This document shows positions 54,083 to 64,000 of a DNA stretch of 64,000 nt, piece after piece. The position numbers and the translations under genes were made by a program. The stretch spans positions 1-64,000 of the forward strand of contig JAHHHI010000055.1 of assembly GCA_019359435.1 (NCBI GenBank), in the 5' to 3' direction. Source of the stretch: Kaiparowitsia implicata GSE-PSE-MK54-09C. Its GTDB lineage: Bacteria > Cyanobacteriota > Cyanobacteriia > Elainellales > Elainellaceae. The notes beneath the pieces were generated by a model. It saw only the letters and a list, made by a program, of their open reading frames with translations, was not told the DNA's origin and did not search any database. The stretch's first letter is position 1; each line of letters opens with the position of its first letter.

Positions 54083-55045
54083 TTAGAGCGATTCACTAAG
54101 CTGGATGCCGCTGGCGCAAAATCGTGTCACCCACAGATCCAAATCGGGATCAGCCATCTGCTGTTGAATGGCCTGTTTGAGATGCATCGCTTGGTCTGCT
54201 GAGTCTAGCAGGGCAAACACCGTTGGCCCCGAGCCAGACATCATCACCCCCAGGCTGTCATGCTCTAGCAGCGCCTGCTTCAACGCGGCGACTTTGGCAT
54301 AGTCTGGGGCGGGCAGCACGACTTTTTCTAAGTCGTTGTGCAGCAGGCTGCCGATTGCTCTGCCATTGCGGGTGGCGATCGCCCCCATCATTGGGCCAGC
54401 GTGAATGGCCCTGCGGCGCTGCTGCAAGCGATCGCCCTCGCGGAGATAGCTGCCACCAAACTGCTGGCGATAGGCATTGTAAGCCCACGAGGTCGAAACC
54501 GACAGGCTGCGATATTTCGCCAGCAGCACATGCAAGTGATCGAGATCGGGCAGCGGCGCTAGCTGTTCGCCTCGCCCAGTGGCGATCGCCGTTCCGCCCG
54601 ACACACAAAAGGGAATATCTGACCCCAACTGTGCGCCCAAGTCTTGCAGCTCTGACTGCGTCAGCCCCAGGTTCCACATTAGATCCAGCCCCACTAACAC
54701 CGCTGCCGCATTGGTAGAACCACCCGCCAGCCCTGCCCCAACGGGAATGCGCTTGTCGATGGTGATGTTAGCGCCACCAAATTGATAGAAGGGCTCTGGA
54801 AACGTCTGGGCCAGCAGCATCGCTGCGCGATAGGCCAAATTGCTCGAGTCGCTGGGCACTTGGGGGTGGTCGCACGACACCTGAAACCGCTCGGCCCCAT
54901 TGGCGCGCACCTCAACCCGATCGGCCAAGGCCACGCTCTGCAACACCATAGCCATCTCGTGATAACCATCCGGGCGATCGCCCAGAATCTCTAAATACAG
55001 ATTAATTTTGGCCGGAGCCAGCAACACATATCCCCGCATGCCCAT
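54083..55045 (-). CDS. ispE: 4-diphosphocytidyl-2-C-methyl-D-erythritol kinase
   Basis: 320 residues of the GHMP kinase family. Landmarks: LLAPAKINLYLEILGDRPDGYHEM near the start, the ATP-binding RIPVGAGLAGGSTNAAAVLVGLD, LGSDIPFCVSGGTA and the C-terminal GVMMSGSGPTVFAL. The enzyme phosphorylates CDP-ME in the MEP pathway to IPP and DMAPP, so it feeds the crtE and tocopherol branches seen elsewhere in the window. An ATG two codons in gives an equally plausible start. No operon partner. Confidence 0.96.
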   Translation of the reverse strand: MGMRGYVLLAPAKINLYLEILGDRPDGYHEMAMVLQSVALADRVEVRANGAERFQVSCDHPQVPSDSSNLAYRAAMLLAQTFPEPFYQFGGANITIDKRIPVGAGLAGGSTNAAAVLVGLDLMWNLGLTQSELQDLGAQLGSDIPFCVSGGTAIATGRGEQLAPLPDLDHLHVLLAKYRSLSVSTSWAYNAYRQQFGGSYLREGDRLQQRRRAIHAGPMMGAIATRNGRAIGSLLHNDLEKVVLPAPDYAKVAALKQALLEHDSLGVMMSGSGPTVFALLDSADQAMHLKQAIQQQMADPDLDLWVTRFCASGIQLSESL

Positions 55046-55137
55046 ACTCTAGCGTGTCCCTATTGACCTCTCGTGGCCCCAAGTCTTATGGCCCCAGCAA
55101 TAGGAGCCATTGTCAAGCATAAACGCTTCTGAGCCTC

Positions 55138-56325
55138 TTACCGATAGCGCTGAGCGAGCCGCTCCCAGTCAATATTGGGATGAGTCGCCAGATGGTTCGC
55201 CACGGCGCGCGCCCCAGTCTGGTTCAGGTGGCTGGGGTCAGCAAAGTAGCTGTGTTGCCCGCCCCATTGCTGGGTTAGATCCAGTGCTAAAAAGCCATAG
55301 AGCCCCGCCAGCCGCTGCATGTGCTGCTGAAACTGGCGCTCGCGTGTGAGTCGAAAACCATCGAGATAGTCACGATTAAGGGGCAAATTGACGAACACCA
55401 GCGGAATCTGATAGCCCCGAGCATAGTTCGCCAGCGCCCGTGTAGCAGTTTCTTGGCTACCGCTGAGGCGAAATGACGCATAGTTGTCGTCAAACTGACC
55501 CGCTACCCGCGGAAACTGCTGGTAATAGGTGGCGGGATTGTAGGTTTGTCCCACCGGCTGAAAGCCCTTTTGATCCAGATTGGTGCTAAACGCGGCATAC
55601 CCCGCCTGAATCGGTTCTGGCACTATAGCTGGGGGTGCAGCATCCTCTGAGGAAGGCAGACACTGCCCATCGCGTTGCAGAAACGGCAACCAGTCTTGTA
55701 ACTCGGTGCAGACCTCGGCATCGGCCTGGGCCACAACGGTTGGCCTAGGCTCTGCAGCGGCGGGGGGCTGGGCAATGGGGCGATCGCCCGCTGCTAATCG
55801 CTGGTATCCCGCCGATCCCACAATCGCCTGATAGGTTAAATCAGGCTTGCCGCTGTTAAAGGCGCGCGAGCCATCCGCCCAAATGATCAGTCGCGGCAGT
55901 TGGCTCGGCTCTAGCAACTGCCGCAGCATCCAATCCACCACCTGAGCCGTAGCTCCGTTGACGCTAAAGTTGTAGATTCGCAGTTCAGGATAGCCCTGCG
56001 CCATCAGTGCCTGCTGTAGCGTATTCGGGTCAACGCCTTGGAGCGATCGCGAGCTGCCCACAATCAGCACATCTGGGCGACCATGCTCCCACAGATAATT
56101 GGTATAGAGACGAATTTGATGATCGAGCGGCTGACTGTTAAACGAAGGAAACTCGGGCAAATAGCTTACCCCCGCCACAGGCGAAACATGCGCCGCAGCC
56201 GACGCCAGCCGAGTTTGCTGTGGCGGCTGTGAGGCCGCCATGCTACACGCAGGCAGCAGCAGCACTGACGTTGCTAGAACGCCACGACGAACCAGCCCCA
56301 ACCGGCGGCAAAACGTAGATGGCAT
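55138..56325 (-). CDS. SGNH-hydrolase-like (DUF1574-type) lipoprotein
   Basis: 395 residues from the ATG at 56325. The open frame continues 33 codons up into hetR, but this start gives a clean lipoprotein signal: basic MPSTFCRRLGLVRR, a hydrophobic stretch, and the lipobox LLPAC with Cys28 as lipidated residue. The enzyme-like core starts VLIVGSSRSLQGVDP (the Ser-containing block of SGNH hydrolases), continues with LRIYNFSVNGATAQVVDW and ends with ADPSHLNQTGARAVANHLA, where Asp and His would complete the catalytic set. Related proteins act on exported polysaccharide (AlgX/DHHW type). It begins 13 bp after the hetR stop on the same strand. Confidence 0.8.
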   Translation of the reverse strand: MPSTFCRRLGLVRRGVLATSVLLLPACSMAASQPPQQTRLASAAAHVSPVAGVSYLPEFPSFNSQPLDHQIRLYTNYLWEHGRPDVLIVGSSRSLQGVDPNTLQQALMAQGYPELRIYNFSVNGATAQVVDWMLRQLLEPSQLPRLIIWADGSRAFNSGKPDLTYQAIVGSAGYQRLAAGDRPIAQPPAAAEPRPTVVAQADAEVCTELQDWLPFLQRDGQCLPSSEDAAPPAIVPEPIQAGYAAFSTNLDQKGFQPVGQTYNPATYYQQFPRVAGQFDDNYASFRLSGSQETATRALANYARGYQIPLVFVNLPLNRDYLDGFRLTRERQFQQHMQRLAGLYGFLALDLTQQWGGQHSYFADPSHLNQTGARAVANHLATHPNIDWERLAQRYR

Positions 56326-56338
56326 GACCTGATTAATC

Positions 56339-57662
<1,324 letters not shown>

Positions 57663-57875
57663 CTAAAATGTAGAACCGTCACACAATGGGGCGGCACAGC
57701 GGCCACTGCCTCGGTGAAAAAACTCGGTGCTCGGGCGCTCAGAGGCTTGATCTGCGGCTGGCGTCCAGGCTTTTGTACTAGTCAATGCAGTAGTCGATGC
57801 CCCGACCCACGTTGGCAGTGCCATCAAGATCAGCAGTGAAACAAAGGCAGAAAAACCAAGGGTAGAAGTCAGCAT
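57663..57875 (-). CDS. Possible small secreted protein
   Basis: 70 residues whose N-terminus (MLTSTLGFSAFVSLLILMALPTWVGA) reads like a Sec signal peptide with an A-x-A-like cleavage area (VGAST). The mature part is about 44 residues and rich in Ser, Thr and Ala, with two Cys near the end. No family recognised and no strong ribosome-binding site. It lies upstream of hetR on the same strand. It may be real but is not proved. Confidence 0.4.
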   Translation of the reverse strand: MLTSTLGFSAFVSLLILMALPTWVGASTTALTSTKAWTPAADQASERPSTEFFHRGSGRCAAPLCDGSTF

Positions 57876-57936
57876 GAAAAGGCTTCCGGGAGTGGTGTAG
57901 TGTTCTACTCCTTGATACGCAAGCTACAGAAACAAA

Positions 57937-59763
57937 TCAGGAAAGTTGTGTTGATTTTGTCAAGTCCTCTGCTATTATCCACCCCCCTGCTGGGTTAAAT
58001 GCCCCCCATACTTGCACCATTGTCGGTCGAGGGAGCTGGCGCAGCTCTTGGTCAACTCGACTCCGCAGCGTTACCACCTGTAACACTTGCCCTGCAAGAT
58101 GGGGTGGATAATACAGCCGCAGTGGATAGGTGTGGTCGAAACTGGGCAGGAGTTCACCGCTGAATTGACTTGGGCCGGGAGAGCGCATGGATGAGGGGGA
58201 AGAAGCCACTGGGCGATCGCCCGCATCGTTATACTGTTCGGGATGGTTGAGATAGTGCCGCTGCCACTGCAGCCAGTCCGGGTGGTGTGGCTCCAAGCGC
58301 AGCAGGGGCACGACAGCAGCAGGAGCGGTTGGGTCTGTCAGCAGGGCCTCTTGGAGCGATCGCACCGAGAGCGATCGCGGCATGCAGTTTTGCTCTATGC
58401 ACAGCGCCGCCGCCATGCCCGCCGCCTGCCCAATGCCCAGAACAACCGGCTGCAGTCGAGTTGCACCATTGGCAATGTGCGACACCGAGATGTTTTTTTC
58501 GCAGACCAGTAGGCTATCCACCGCTGCCGGAACTAGGCTGCCGTAGGGAATCGTGAAGGGCGTCCCCGTCCAGCGTCCGCCCCAGGTCATGGCTTTGGAC
58601 TGGAGCGGCAGCCTAAAGCCAGGATAGTGGTGGTCGTTGACATAGTTGCCCAGGGCGATCGCATCCACGGTGCCCGCCGCATCCCTAGACAGCAGCGCAG
58701 CCATTTGGCCGTTTGAGGGTAGGATATCTGGCTCGGTCACGGTTCGCAGCCCCACCAAACGTCGACTTTCCCGCAGGTAAGGCTGTAGCGCATAGGCACC
58801 GCCGCCGATGCTGTTGGGGCTCAGGGGAAACGCCTGCGCCGCTAGGCCATAGCGTCGACCGGCCTGCTGTTGGATAAACCGTGCAAAATCCTGAGCGTAG
58901 TATCGTGCCGCTTGGAATAGCTCACGCCGAGACTCGGGCGATCGCACCAATCGGTCTAAATCAACGCCGTAATCATTGCCCTGCTGGGGCCAATTGATCA
59001 TCAACTGTCGCTGATAGGGAGCATGATGCTGGGCACTGGGCAACTGCCCATAGCTTAAAAATCGCTCCAACCCATAGCCCTCCCACGCTCCGGCAAAGTC
59101 CTCATCCTTAGACGCCAACGGTGAGGGCGGAATGATAGGTAAGGCTGCCCCCTCATCTCCATCCTGCATGACTATAACCCAGGTGGGAGACTGCACGGGG
59201 GCTCGCTGCTGCCACGCCGTGGGGTCTAAGGGGGCACTTAGTTCACCAAAGGTAGCCTGAGATTCCCAACCCCAGCGGTAGGGCACCGCTGCCAACGCCA
59301 GCAAGTCTCCCAATTCAGTGCCATCCAGCACGATTTGCGCCTGCACTTGCACCGACTCAAACTCAACGCCGGTAATGCGATCGCCCTGGCGTAGCACCGT
59401 CTGAGGCGTTTGCCCCACAATCCAGGTGAGGTTAGGGAGCGATCGCACCCAATCAGCAAAAATGGCGGCTCCAATTCGGGGCTCGTAGGTAAAAAAGCTG
59501 ACCCAGGCATGGTTCAAGCCGCCGTGTTGGTGCTGATGGAGCGATCGCAAAAACGCACCCCACAGCCCAGTGTGAAACGCCGATAGCTCGTTACCGTCGG
59601 GCGCGCTGACACCAGCCGCCGTTAGCATTCCCCCTAGCCAGCTAAACTCGCTGACCAAAACCGTCTGCGCACCGCGCCGTGCTGCTTGAATAGCGGCTGC
59701 CGTGCCGCCAGTGCCACCCCCCACCACCAGCACTTCAGTTGTGAGATAGTTCACCAAACCCAC
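57937..59763 (-). CDS. FAD-dependent oxidoreductase (PF12831 type)
   Basis: 608 residues. The N-terminus has LTTEVLVVGGGTGGTAAAIQAARRGAQTVLVSEFSWLGGMLTAAGVSAPDG, with the GxGxxG dinucleotide motif and the GG-L-AG wording of FAD_oxidored proteins. A second FAD-contact stretch is LVCEKNISVSHIANGATRLQPVVLGIGQAAGMAAALCIEQ. A beta-rich domain at the C-terminus (about 530-608) follows. Related proteins include glucose-fructose and xanthan-type lyases and other uncharacterised oxidases; the substrate is not known. No secretion signal is apparent. Starts about 370 bp from the recA stop. Confidence 0.85.
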   Translation of the reverse strand: MGLVNYLTTEVLVVGGGTGGTAAAIQAARRGAQTVLVSEFSWLGGMLTAAGVSAPDGNELSAFHTGLWGAFLRSLHQHQHGGLNHAWVSFFTYEPRIGAAIFADWVRSLPNLTWIVGQTPQTVLRQGDRITGVEFESVQVQAQIVLDGTELGDLLALAAVPYRWGWESQATFGELSAPLDPTAWQQRAPVQSPTWVIVMQDGDEGAALPIIPPSPLASKDEDFAGAWEGYGLERFLSYGQLPSAQHHAPYQRQLMINWPQQGNDYGVDLDRLVRSPESRRELFQAARYYAQDFARFIQQQAGRRYGLAAQAFPLSPNSIGGGAYALQPYLRESRRLVGLRTVTEPDILPSNGQMAALLSRDAAGTVDAIALGNYVNDHHYPGFRLPLQSKAMTWGGRWTGTPFTIPYGSLVPAAVDSLLVCEKNISVSHIANGATRLQPVVLGIGQAAGMAAALCIEQNCMPRSLSVRSLQEALLTDPTAPAAVVPLLRLEPHHPDWLQWQRHYLNHPEQYNDAGDRPVASSPSSMRSPGPSQFSGELLPSFDHTYPLRLYYPPHLAGQVLQVVTLRSRVDQELRQLPRPTMVQVWGAFNPAGGWIIAEDLTKSTQLS

Positions 59764-59929
59764 TCCCTCGCGCTAATCCCAAGCGTCCCATCACGACACG
59801 GAGCAGGGTCAGGATGTTCTTCTAGATAGAGGTTCCACACACTAAACACCGAACTCAATCGCCCTAAGCCAGCAGCTTACCCACCCCCGTCTTGCACAGC
59901 TTGGGGAAAGTGCCTCAAGGCAGCCCAAG

Positions 59930-59973
59930 GAGGCAATTCCTCCGAATATAAGAGGCAATTCCTCCGAATATAA
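59930..59973. repeat. 22-bp direct tandem repeat
   Basis: Two perfect copies of a 22-mer starting GAGGCAATTCCTCCGAATAT (59930-59951 and 59952-59973). Each copy contains the short hairpin GAGG/CCTC, and a third GAGG follows. Confidence 0.85.
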
Positions 59974-60030
59974 GTGAGGTCTATTCAGACTCTCAAACTG
60001 ATTACCACCCATAACTAACCCACAACTAAA

Positions 60031-60065
60031 GGTATGGCACGGTGGCACATCCACCGCGCCATACC
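60031..60065 (-). terminator. recA terminator hairpin
   Basis: Stem GGTATGGCACGGTGG / CCACCGCGCCATACC with one mismatch, about 70 bp past the recA stop on the reverse strand, followed on that strand by TTTAG. Confidence 0.7.
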
Positions 60066-60136
60066 CCCATCACAGATAGAGACGACCCACAAGAACCCGT
60101 CAGCGTCAGGCCAAACACGACCGGATCTCGTGGTGT

Positions 60137-61213
60137 TTATTCGTCATCCATATCCTCATCCTCTTCGTCGTCTTGTGGCCCCAGAGGCGACACTGAGTTA
60201 GCCGAGACAACTGCTCCGAGTTCGAGCTGTTCCCGCACTTTCTTTTCGACTTCTGCCGCAATATCAGGGTTTTCCTTCAGATACTTCACGGCATTATCGC
60301 GCCCTTGGCTAATGTTCTCGCCGTTGTAGCTATACCACGCGCCTTTGCGCACCACGACGCCCGTTTCTTCTGCCATATCCATCAGGCAGCCCAGAGCCGA
60401 AATACCTTCCCCAAAAATGACGTCGAATTCTGCAATGCGGAACGGCGGTGCAATTTTGTTCTTGGCCACTTTGACCTTGGCGCGAATACCAAACTCTTCA
60501 GTGCCTTTTTTCAGCGTTTGGATGCGGCGAATGTCGAGACGCACAGACGCATAGAACTTAAGCGCGTTGCCGCCTGTGGTAGTTTCGGGGTTGCCATAGG
60601 TGACCCCAATCTTTTGCCGGAGCTGGTTGAGAAACACCACGCTGCATCCAGTTTTGCCAATGTTGCCCGTAATTTTGCGCAACGCTTGGCTCATGAGGCG
60701 CGCCTGCAACCCCACGTGGATGTCGCCCATATCGCCTTCAATTTCTGCCCGGGGCACCAGAGCCGCTACGGAGTCTACTACGACAATATCAACTGCGTTA
60801 GAGCGAACGAGCTGATCCACAATCTCTAGACCTGCTTCACCCGTATCGGGTTGCGATACCAGCAGGTTTTCAATATCAACCCCGAGCCGTGCTGCATAGG
60901 TAGGGTCAAGCGCGTGCTCAGCATCGACGAAGGCTGCAACACCGCCCGTTTTTTGCACTTCGGCGATCGCATGCAGCGCTAGCGTTGTTTTCCCTGAGCT
61001 TTCTGGCCCATAGATCTCGATCACGCGACCTCTGGGCAGACCACCGCCCAGCGCCAAATCGAGCGTCAGCGCCCCACTTGATACCGTCTCCACCTTCATG
61101 CGCGAGGCATCCCCCAGCCGCATAATGGCCCCTTTTCCAAAGGAGCGCTCAATTTGGCTCATCACCAAGTTGAGCGCTTTATCTTTTTCTGAACTTTCGG
61201 TAGCTTTAGCCAT
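60137..61213 (-). CDS. recA: RecA recombinase
   Basis: 358 residues. Walker [10 protein letters not shown] (about 68-76), [20 protein letters not shown] (Walker B region), loop 2 near [25 protein letters not shown], and an acidic tail ending EDEDMDDE. RecA coats single-stranded DNA, drives strand exchange and activates LexA cleavage where LexA acts that way. The ATG has GAGG about 9 bases upstream. No clear LexA box was found in the leader. Divergent from xseA. Confidence 0.98.
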   Translation of the reverse strand: MAKATESSEKDKALNLVMSQIERSFGKGAIMRLGDASRMKVETVSSGALTLDLALGGGLPRGRVIEIYGPESSGKTTLALHAIAEVQKTGGVAAFVDAEHALDPTYAARLGVDIENLLVSQPDTGEAGLEIVDQLVRSNAVDIVVVDSVAALVPRAEIEGDMGDIHVGLQARLMSQALRKITGNIGKTGCSVVFLNQLRQKIGVTYGNPETTTGGNALKFYASVRLDIRRIQTLKKGTEEFGIRAKVKVAKNKIAPPFRIAEFDVIFGEGISALGCLMDMAEETGVVVRKGAWYSYNGENISQGRDNAVKYLKENPDIAAEVEKKVREQLELGAVVSANSVSPLGPQDDEEDEDMDDE

Positions 61214-62088
61214 GGATGCCTCAACAAATGCCAGCAGGATGCAAAAATATGGTCAGCTTGAGCGAACAGATGGGAACGACCTAAACCATCACCCAACATT
61301 AATCAATCAGGTTAGAACCACAATTGGTGGAGCCAAAATTAGTGGAGCCCAGCAGCAGTCAACCTGGGTATGAGGGCTGGGCGCTAGACCCAATGTTAAT
61401 CAAAGCAGGCTTCACAAAATCTAGCGCAAACCTGTGATAACCGTTTGTGTTCTAATGTTTCGAGTGCTTCTCTTATTCGAGTGCTTCTCTTAAAGGATTA
61501 GACGCAGAGCGTTAACGAAGGAGCGCTGCAGGGATGCTATCTCCCAATAGTCTTGGTTTGGCAGGCTTAGCTTGATGGGGCAATATTCTCTGCTATGCAT
61601 TTTATCCCGTTCGTTACTCTGCCTCTCATTAATGGCACGGTTCCAGGAAATGGCGGTAAGCAGGTCGCTATCGAGGCGATCAGATTACTTAAAAAGCCTC
61701 CGATGCATTCAAGGGGAGTATGGAATGGTGGAACAACAAGCGTTTGCCCTAGTTAAAGCAGTCTTTAGGAACACAATATGCTGCAAGCATAGACATTACC
61801 GTCACTGAACCGTCACTGATCAACAGACCAAATTCCAGCCTAGATTCTATGATCTCCAGTGATCCCCAGCAATCCTCAGCGACTGCCCGAGTCAACGACC
61901 CGACAGGTTCGCTTCCATCAAGAATTATGGCTCAGCGATCGCCCAACCATTTCCATACAATTGTACTATAAAAATTGGCGTGTGGGGTGTGGCGGGAGCG
62001 ATCGCCCCAAATCGCGACTATTTATATGCCTTAATGTGCATACATCAATGGTCACTTCCTGATCGAACCCTTATTAAATAAATCGGCT
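61214..62088. other. Divergent region recA / xseA
   Basis: About 875 bp with no supported gene; frames of 67-91 codons here have no family features. Holds a 17-bp tandem repeat at 61459-61492. Both promoters should be here. Confidence 0.5.
61459..61492. repeat. 17-bp direct tandem repeat
   Basis: Two perfect copies of TTCGAGTGCTTCTCTTA (61459-61475 and 61476-61492) in the region between recA and xseA. Confidence 0.85.
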
Positions 62089-63378
62089 ATGGCAGCACAT
62101 TCCTTTGAGTCGTTTGATTTTGATGCATCCCCAGGTTTGGATGAGGTAGCGGCTGGGATGCTGCCAGACAGCGTGTTGTCGGTGGGGGGGCTGACGGCCT
62201 ATCTGCAAGCACTGCTTGAGCAAGATGTGCAGTTGCAGCAGGTGTGGGTAACGGGGGAGGTGTCGAGTGCGCATCGGCATCGGAGCGGGCTGTTTTTTAC
62301 CCTGCGCGACCCCGACGATGGGGCTTCGATCAACTGCGTGGCGTGGCACAACAGCCTCAATCAGATGGTCACGACACCGACTGCGGGTGAGCAGGTGGTG
62401 GTTTTGGGGCGCATCAGCCTTTATCCCCAGCGCGGTAATTATCAGCTTGTGGTGTGGCAGGCGTTGCCAGACGGCGAGGGGTTGCAGGCGCTGCGGCTGC
62501 GGCAAATGCGGCAGCGACTAGAGGCTGAAGGGCTGTTTGATCCCAATCGCAAGCGATCGCTCCCGTCTCATCCCCAAACTGTTGCCGTGGTGACATCACC
62601 TCAAGCAGCCGCCTGGGGCGATGTTCAGCGCACGTTGCGCCATCGCTATCCGGGGTTGCGGGTGCTGCTGTCTCCAGCGGTCGTGCAGGGGGATCAGGCG
62701 CCAGCCTCCATTGTGCGCGCATTCACGCGAGTGCAGCAGCATGGGCAAGCAGAGCTTGTGATTTTGTCTCGCGGGGGCGGAGCGGTCGAAGATCTGGTCT
62801 GTTTTAACGATGAGCGGGTGGTGCGGGCGATCGCCACCTGTTCTATTCCCGTGATTGCGGGGATTGGGCATCAGCGGGATGAATCGCTAGCGGACTTAGC
62901 GGCTGACCATTGTGCCCACACGCCGACAGCAGCAGCCGAACAGGCCGTGCCCCTCCTGTCTGATTTGTGCTATCAGCATGTAGAACGAATTTTGCGATTG
63001 CAGCGGGCGACCCAACAGCACTACCAAACGGCGGGCGATCGCCTGCAGCAGGGACGCGATCGCCTGCAGCGGTTACAGCTCGATCGCCACTTGGCCCAAT
63101 GCCAGCAGACTCTCGCCGGGTTACAGCAGCGGTTAATCCACAGCACAGCCACCCGCGCCCAGCAGGCCCAGCGCCATTGCCAAGCCCTGCAACAAACCTT
63201 ACACAGCCTTGATCCCAAGCTGGTATTGCAGCGGGGGTATGCGCTAGTGCGGCAAGAAAATGGAGCGATCGCCCGCTCAGTTCACGCCATTCAACCCAGC
63301 CAAACCCTCTGGGTGCAGCTTGCCGACGGGCGGCTGCGGGCGCAGGTGCTCGATACCCATCCCGATACCGTGGAATGA
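62089..63378 (+). CDS. xseA: Exodeoxyribonuclease VII large subunit
   Basis: 429 residues. An OB-fold domain comes first (LTAYLQALLEQDVQLQQVWVTGEVSS, FFTLRDPDDGASINCVAW, GRISLYPQRGNYQLVV). The catalytic domain follows with VAVVTSPQAAAWGDVQRTLRHRYP and VILSRGGGAVEDLVCFNDERVVRAIATCSIPVIAGIGHQRDESLADLAADHCAHTPTAAAE. A coiled-coil region with many Gln residues then ends in PKLVLQRGYALV. ExoVII degrades single-stranded DNA from both ends with the XseB small subunit, encoded just downstream. The long Gln-rich coiled coil fits the subunit-binding part. Confidence 0.96.
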   Translation: MAAHSFESFDFDASPGLDEVAAGMLPDSVLSVGGLTAYLQALLEQDVQLQQVWVTGEVSSAHRHRSGLFFTLRDPDDGASINCVAWHNSLNQMVTTPTAGEQVVVLGRISLYPQRGNYQLVVWQALPDGEGLQALRLRQMRQRLEAEGLFDPNRKRSLPSHPQTVAVVTSPQAAAWGDVQRTLRHRYPGLRVLLSPAVVQGDQAPASIVRAFTRVQQHGQAELVILSRGGGAVEDLVCFNDERVVRAIATCSIPVIAGIGHQRDESLADLAADHCAHTPTAAAEQAVPLLSDLCYQHVERILRLQRATQQHYQTAGDRLQQGRDRLQRLQLDRHLAQCQQTLAGLQQRLIHSTATRAQQAQRHCQALQQTLHSLDPKLVLQRGYALVRQENGAIARSVHAIQPSQTLWVQLADGRLRAQVLDTHPDTVE

Positions 63379-63493
63379 TTGTGCTAGGTCGCACCGCATC
63401 GCACAATCATGACATTCACTCCTGTGAAATTAGTCCTGTTGAAATTAATCCTGTTCACGTTTCCTGTCGTCACTCACTTGATTGCACCTTGTT

Positions 63494-63790
63494 ATGACTC
63501 AGCCTTCATCCGGCGCAGCCCGTTCGCCTCGTTCGCATCGCACTAGCTCGCCTCAAGCAGAGCAGTCTGCCCCTGACCCAACCTCGGCTTGGCATTATGA
63601 AACCTCCGTTCGCGAAATCGAGGCCATCATTGCTCGAATTGAGTCAGGAGAGCTAGACCTGGCAGAGGTATTTGAACAGTTTGCCGGAGCAATTGACCGA
63701 CTACAGCAGTGCGAATCGTTTCTCAATCAGCAGCAGCGCCAGATGGATCTACTAGTCGAAACCCTGGTAGACGGGCCAGATGCAGAGTAA
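63494..63790 (+). CDS. xseB: Exodeoxyribonuclease VII small subunit
   Basis: 98 residues from the ATG at 63494; a TTG four codons earlier is in frame but weaker. After a polar Ser/Pro-rich N-terminus (about 1-33) comes the XseB core YETSVREIEAIIARIESGELDLAEVFEQFAGAIDRLQQCESFLNQQQRQMDLLVETL, two helices with the typical E-L-L-like spacing. It wraps the XseA coiled coil. Encoded about 115 bp after xseA, same strand. Shortened family domain plus an unusual N-terminal extension. Confidence 0.93.
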   Translation: MTQPSSGAARSPRSHRTSSPQAEQSAPDPTSAWHYETSVREIEAIIARIESGELDLAEVFEQFAGAIDRLQQCESFLNQQQRQMDLLVETLVDGPDAE

Positions 63791-64000
63791 TGTGGCCGAG
63801 CCCCTCCGCCAGCCTCTAAAAAGGCCGACTAGTTAAGGATAAATTGGGGTCGGATGCCTTTGGAAATCTGGCATCCCGGTACATCAACATGGGCCAACCG
63901 AACCCGGCTCAACCGGAATCCTCAAAATAGTTGCTGCAACCGTCGAGAGAAGCGGTATAAGAGGGAGCATCAATGTTTATCGTTGCGCTGTTGTATCATC
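63791..64000. other. Tail of the window
   Basis: No gene start or strong repeat seen in the last 210 bases. Confidence 0.4.

Larger units (their letters stand above)
59764..60136. other. Intergenic with tandem repeat and recA terminator
   Basis: About 370 bp between the FAD gene start and the recA stop. Holds a perfect 22-bp tandem duplication (59930-59973) and the recA hairpin (60031-60065). No gene. Confidence 0.55.

Noticed and set aside
59930-59973. CRISPR array
   Set aside because: Two adjacent copies with no spacer.
61572-61808. 78-codon ORF
   Set aside because: No family features; lies in the recA-xseA regulatory region.

Overview
The window is cyanobacterial chromosome. The octamer GCGATCGC (HIP1) and its variants occur throughout. 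The gene set includes hetR, a SigF-type sigma factor, a tocopherol gene pair (homogentisate phytyltransferase plus a gamma-tocopherol-type methyltransferase), an SdhB carrying a chlorophyll-binding-type helix, DUF3288 and DUF3082 proteins, and a photolyase of the iron-sulfur family. HetR together with SLH, DUF4347 and RTX surface proteins fits a filamentous cyanobacterium. The window alone does not show whether it makes heterocysts, nor its genus.

Layout. 1-92 is the tail of a transposase. 589-1407 is a WecG/TagA/CpsF-type glycosyltransferase. 1747 to about 9.5 kb is the most distinctive region, a lasso-peptide (RiPP) cluster: B1 (PqqD-like recognition domain), B2 (leader peptidase), C (cyclase with an asparagine-synthetase fold), a short precursor gene at 4593-4766, a strong terminator, an HPr-kinase-like protein, an ABC exporter and a nucleotidyltransferase-like protein. 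10.3-16.7 kb holds hypothetical genes, an SLH/glycoside-hydrolase-like protein and a DUF4347/DUF4394/RTX protein. 17-24 kb is mostly housekeeping: dnaK, a HAD phosphatase, a DUF4231 protein, a DUF212 PAP2-like protein, GGPP synthase and folD.

24-35 kb has an OB-fold protein whose 3' end is a 42-bp palindrome, a RecD-like helicase, the SdhB fusion, sigF, a long intergenic stretch with small transposon-like repeats, a TonB-like protein, a YdcF protein and a repetitive PRC-barrel protein. 35-44 kb has polA, a malate/lactate-dehydrogenase homologue overlapping an ACT-domain gene, a FtsH-protease-like fragment protein, a serine/threonine kinase broken by a frameshift, and sbcD. 44-57 kb has an HlyD adaptor, oxidoreductases, the tocopherol pair, KtrB, a photolyase, ispE and hetR followed closely by an SGNH-like lipoprotein. 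57-64 kb has a large FAD protein, recA, xseA and xseB.

Pathways that can be read from the sequence: a complete lasso-peptide route (recognition, cleavage, cyclisation, possible phosphorylation or nucleotidyl transfer, export); isoprenoid and tocopherol supply (ispE, GGPP synthase, HPT, methyltransferase); and DNA repair and replication (recA, polA, sbcD, xseAB, photolyase, RecD-like helicase). All family names come from recognising motifs in the translated sequence. No database search was run.
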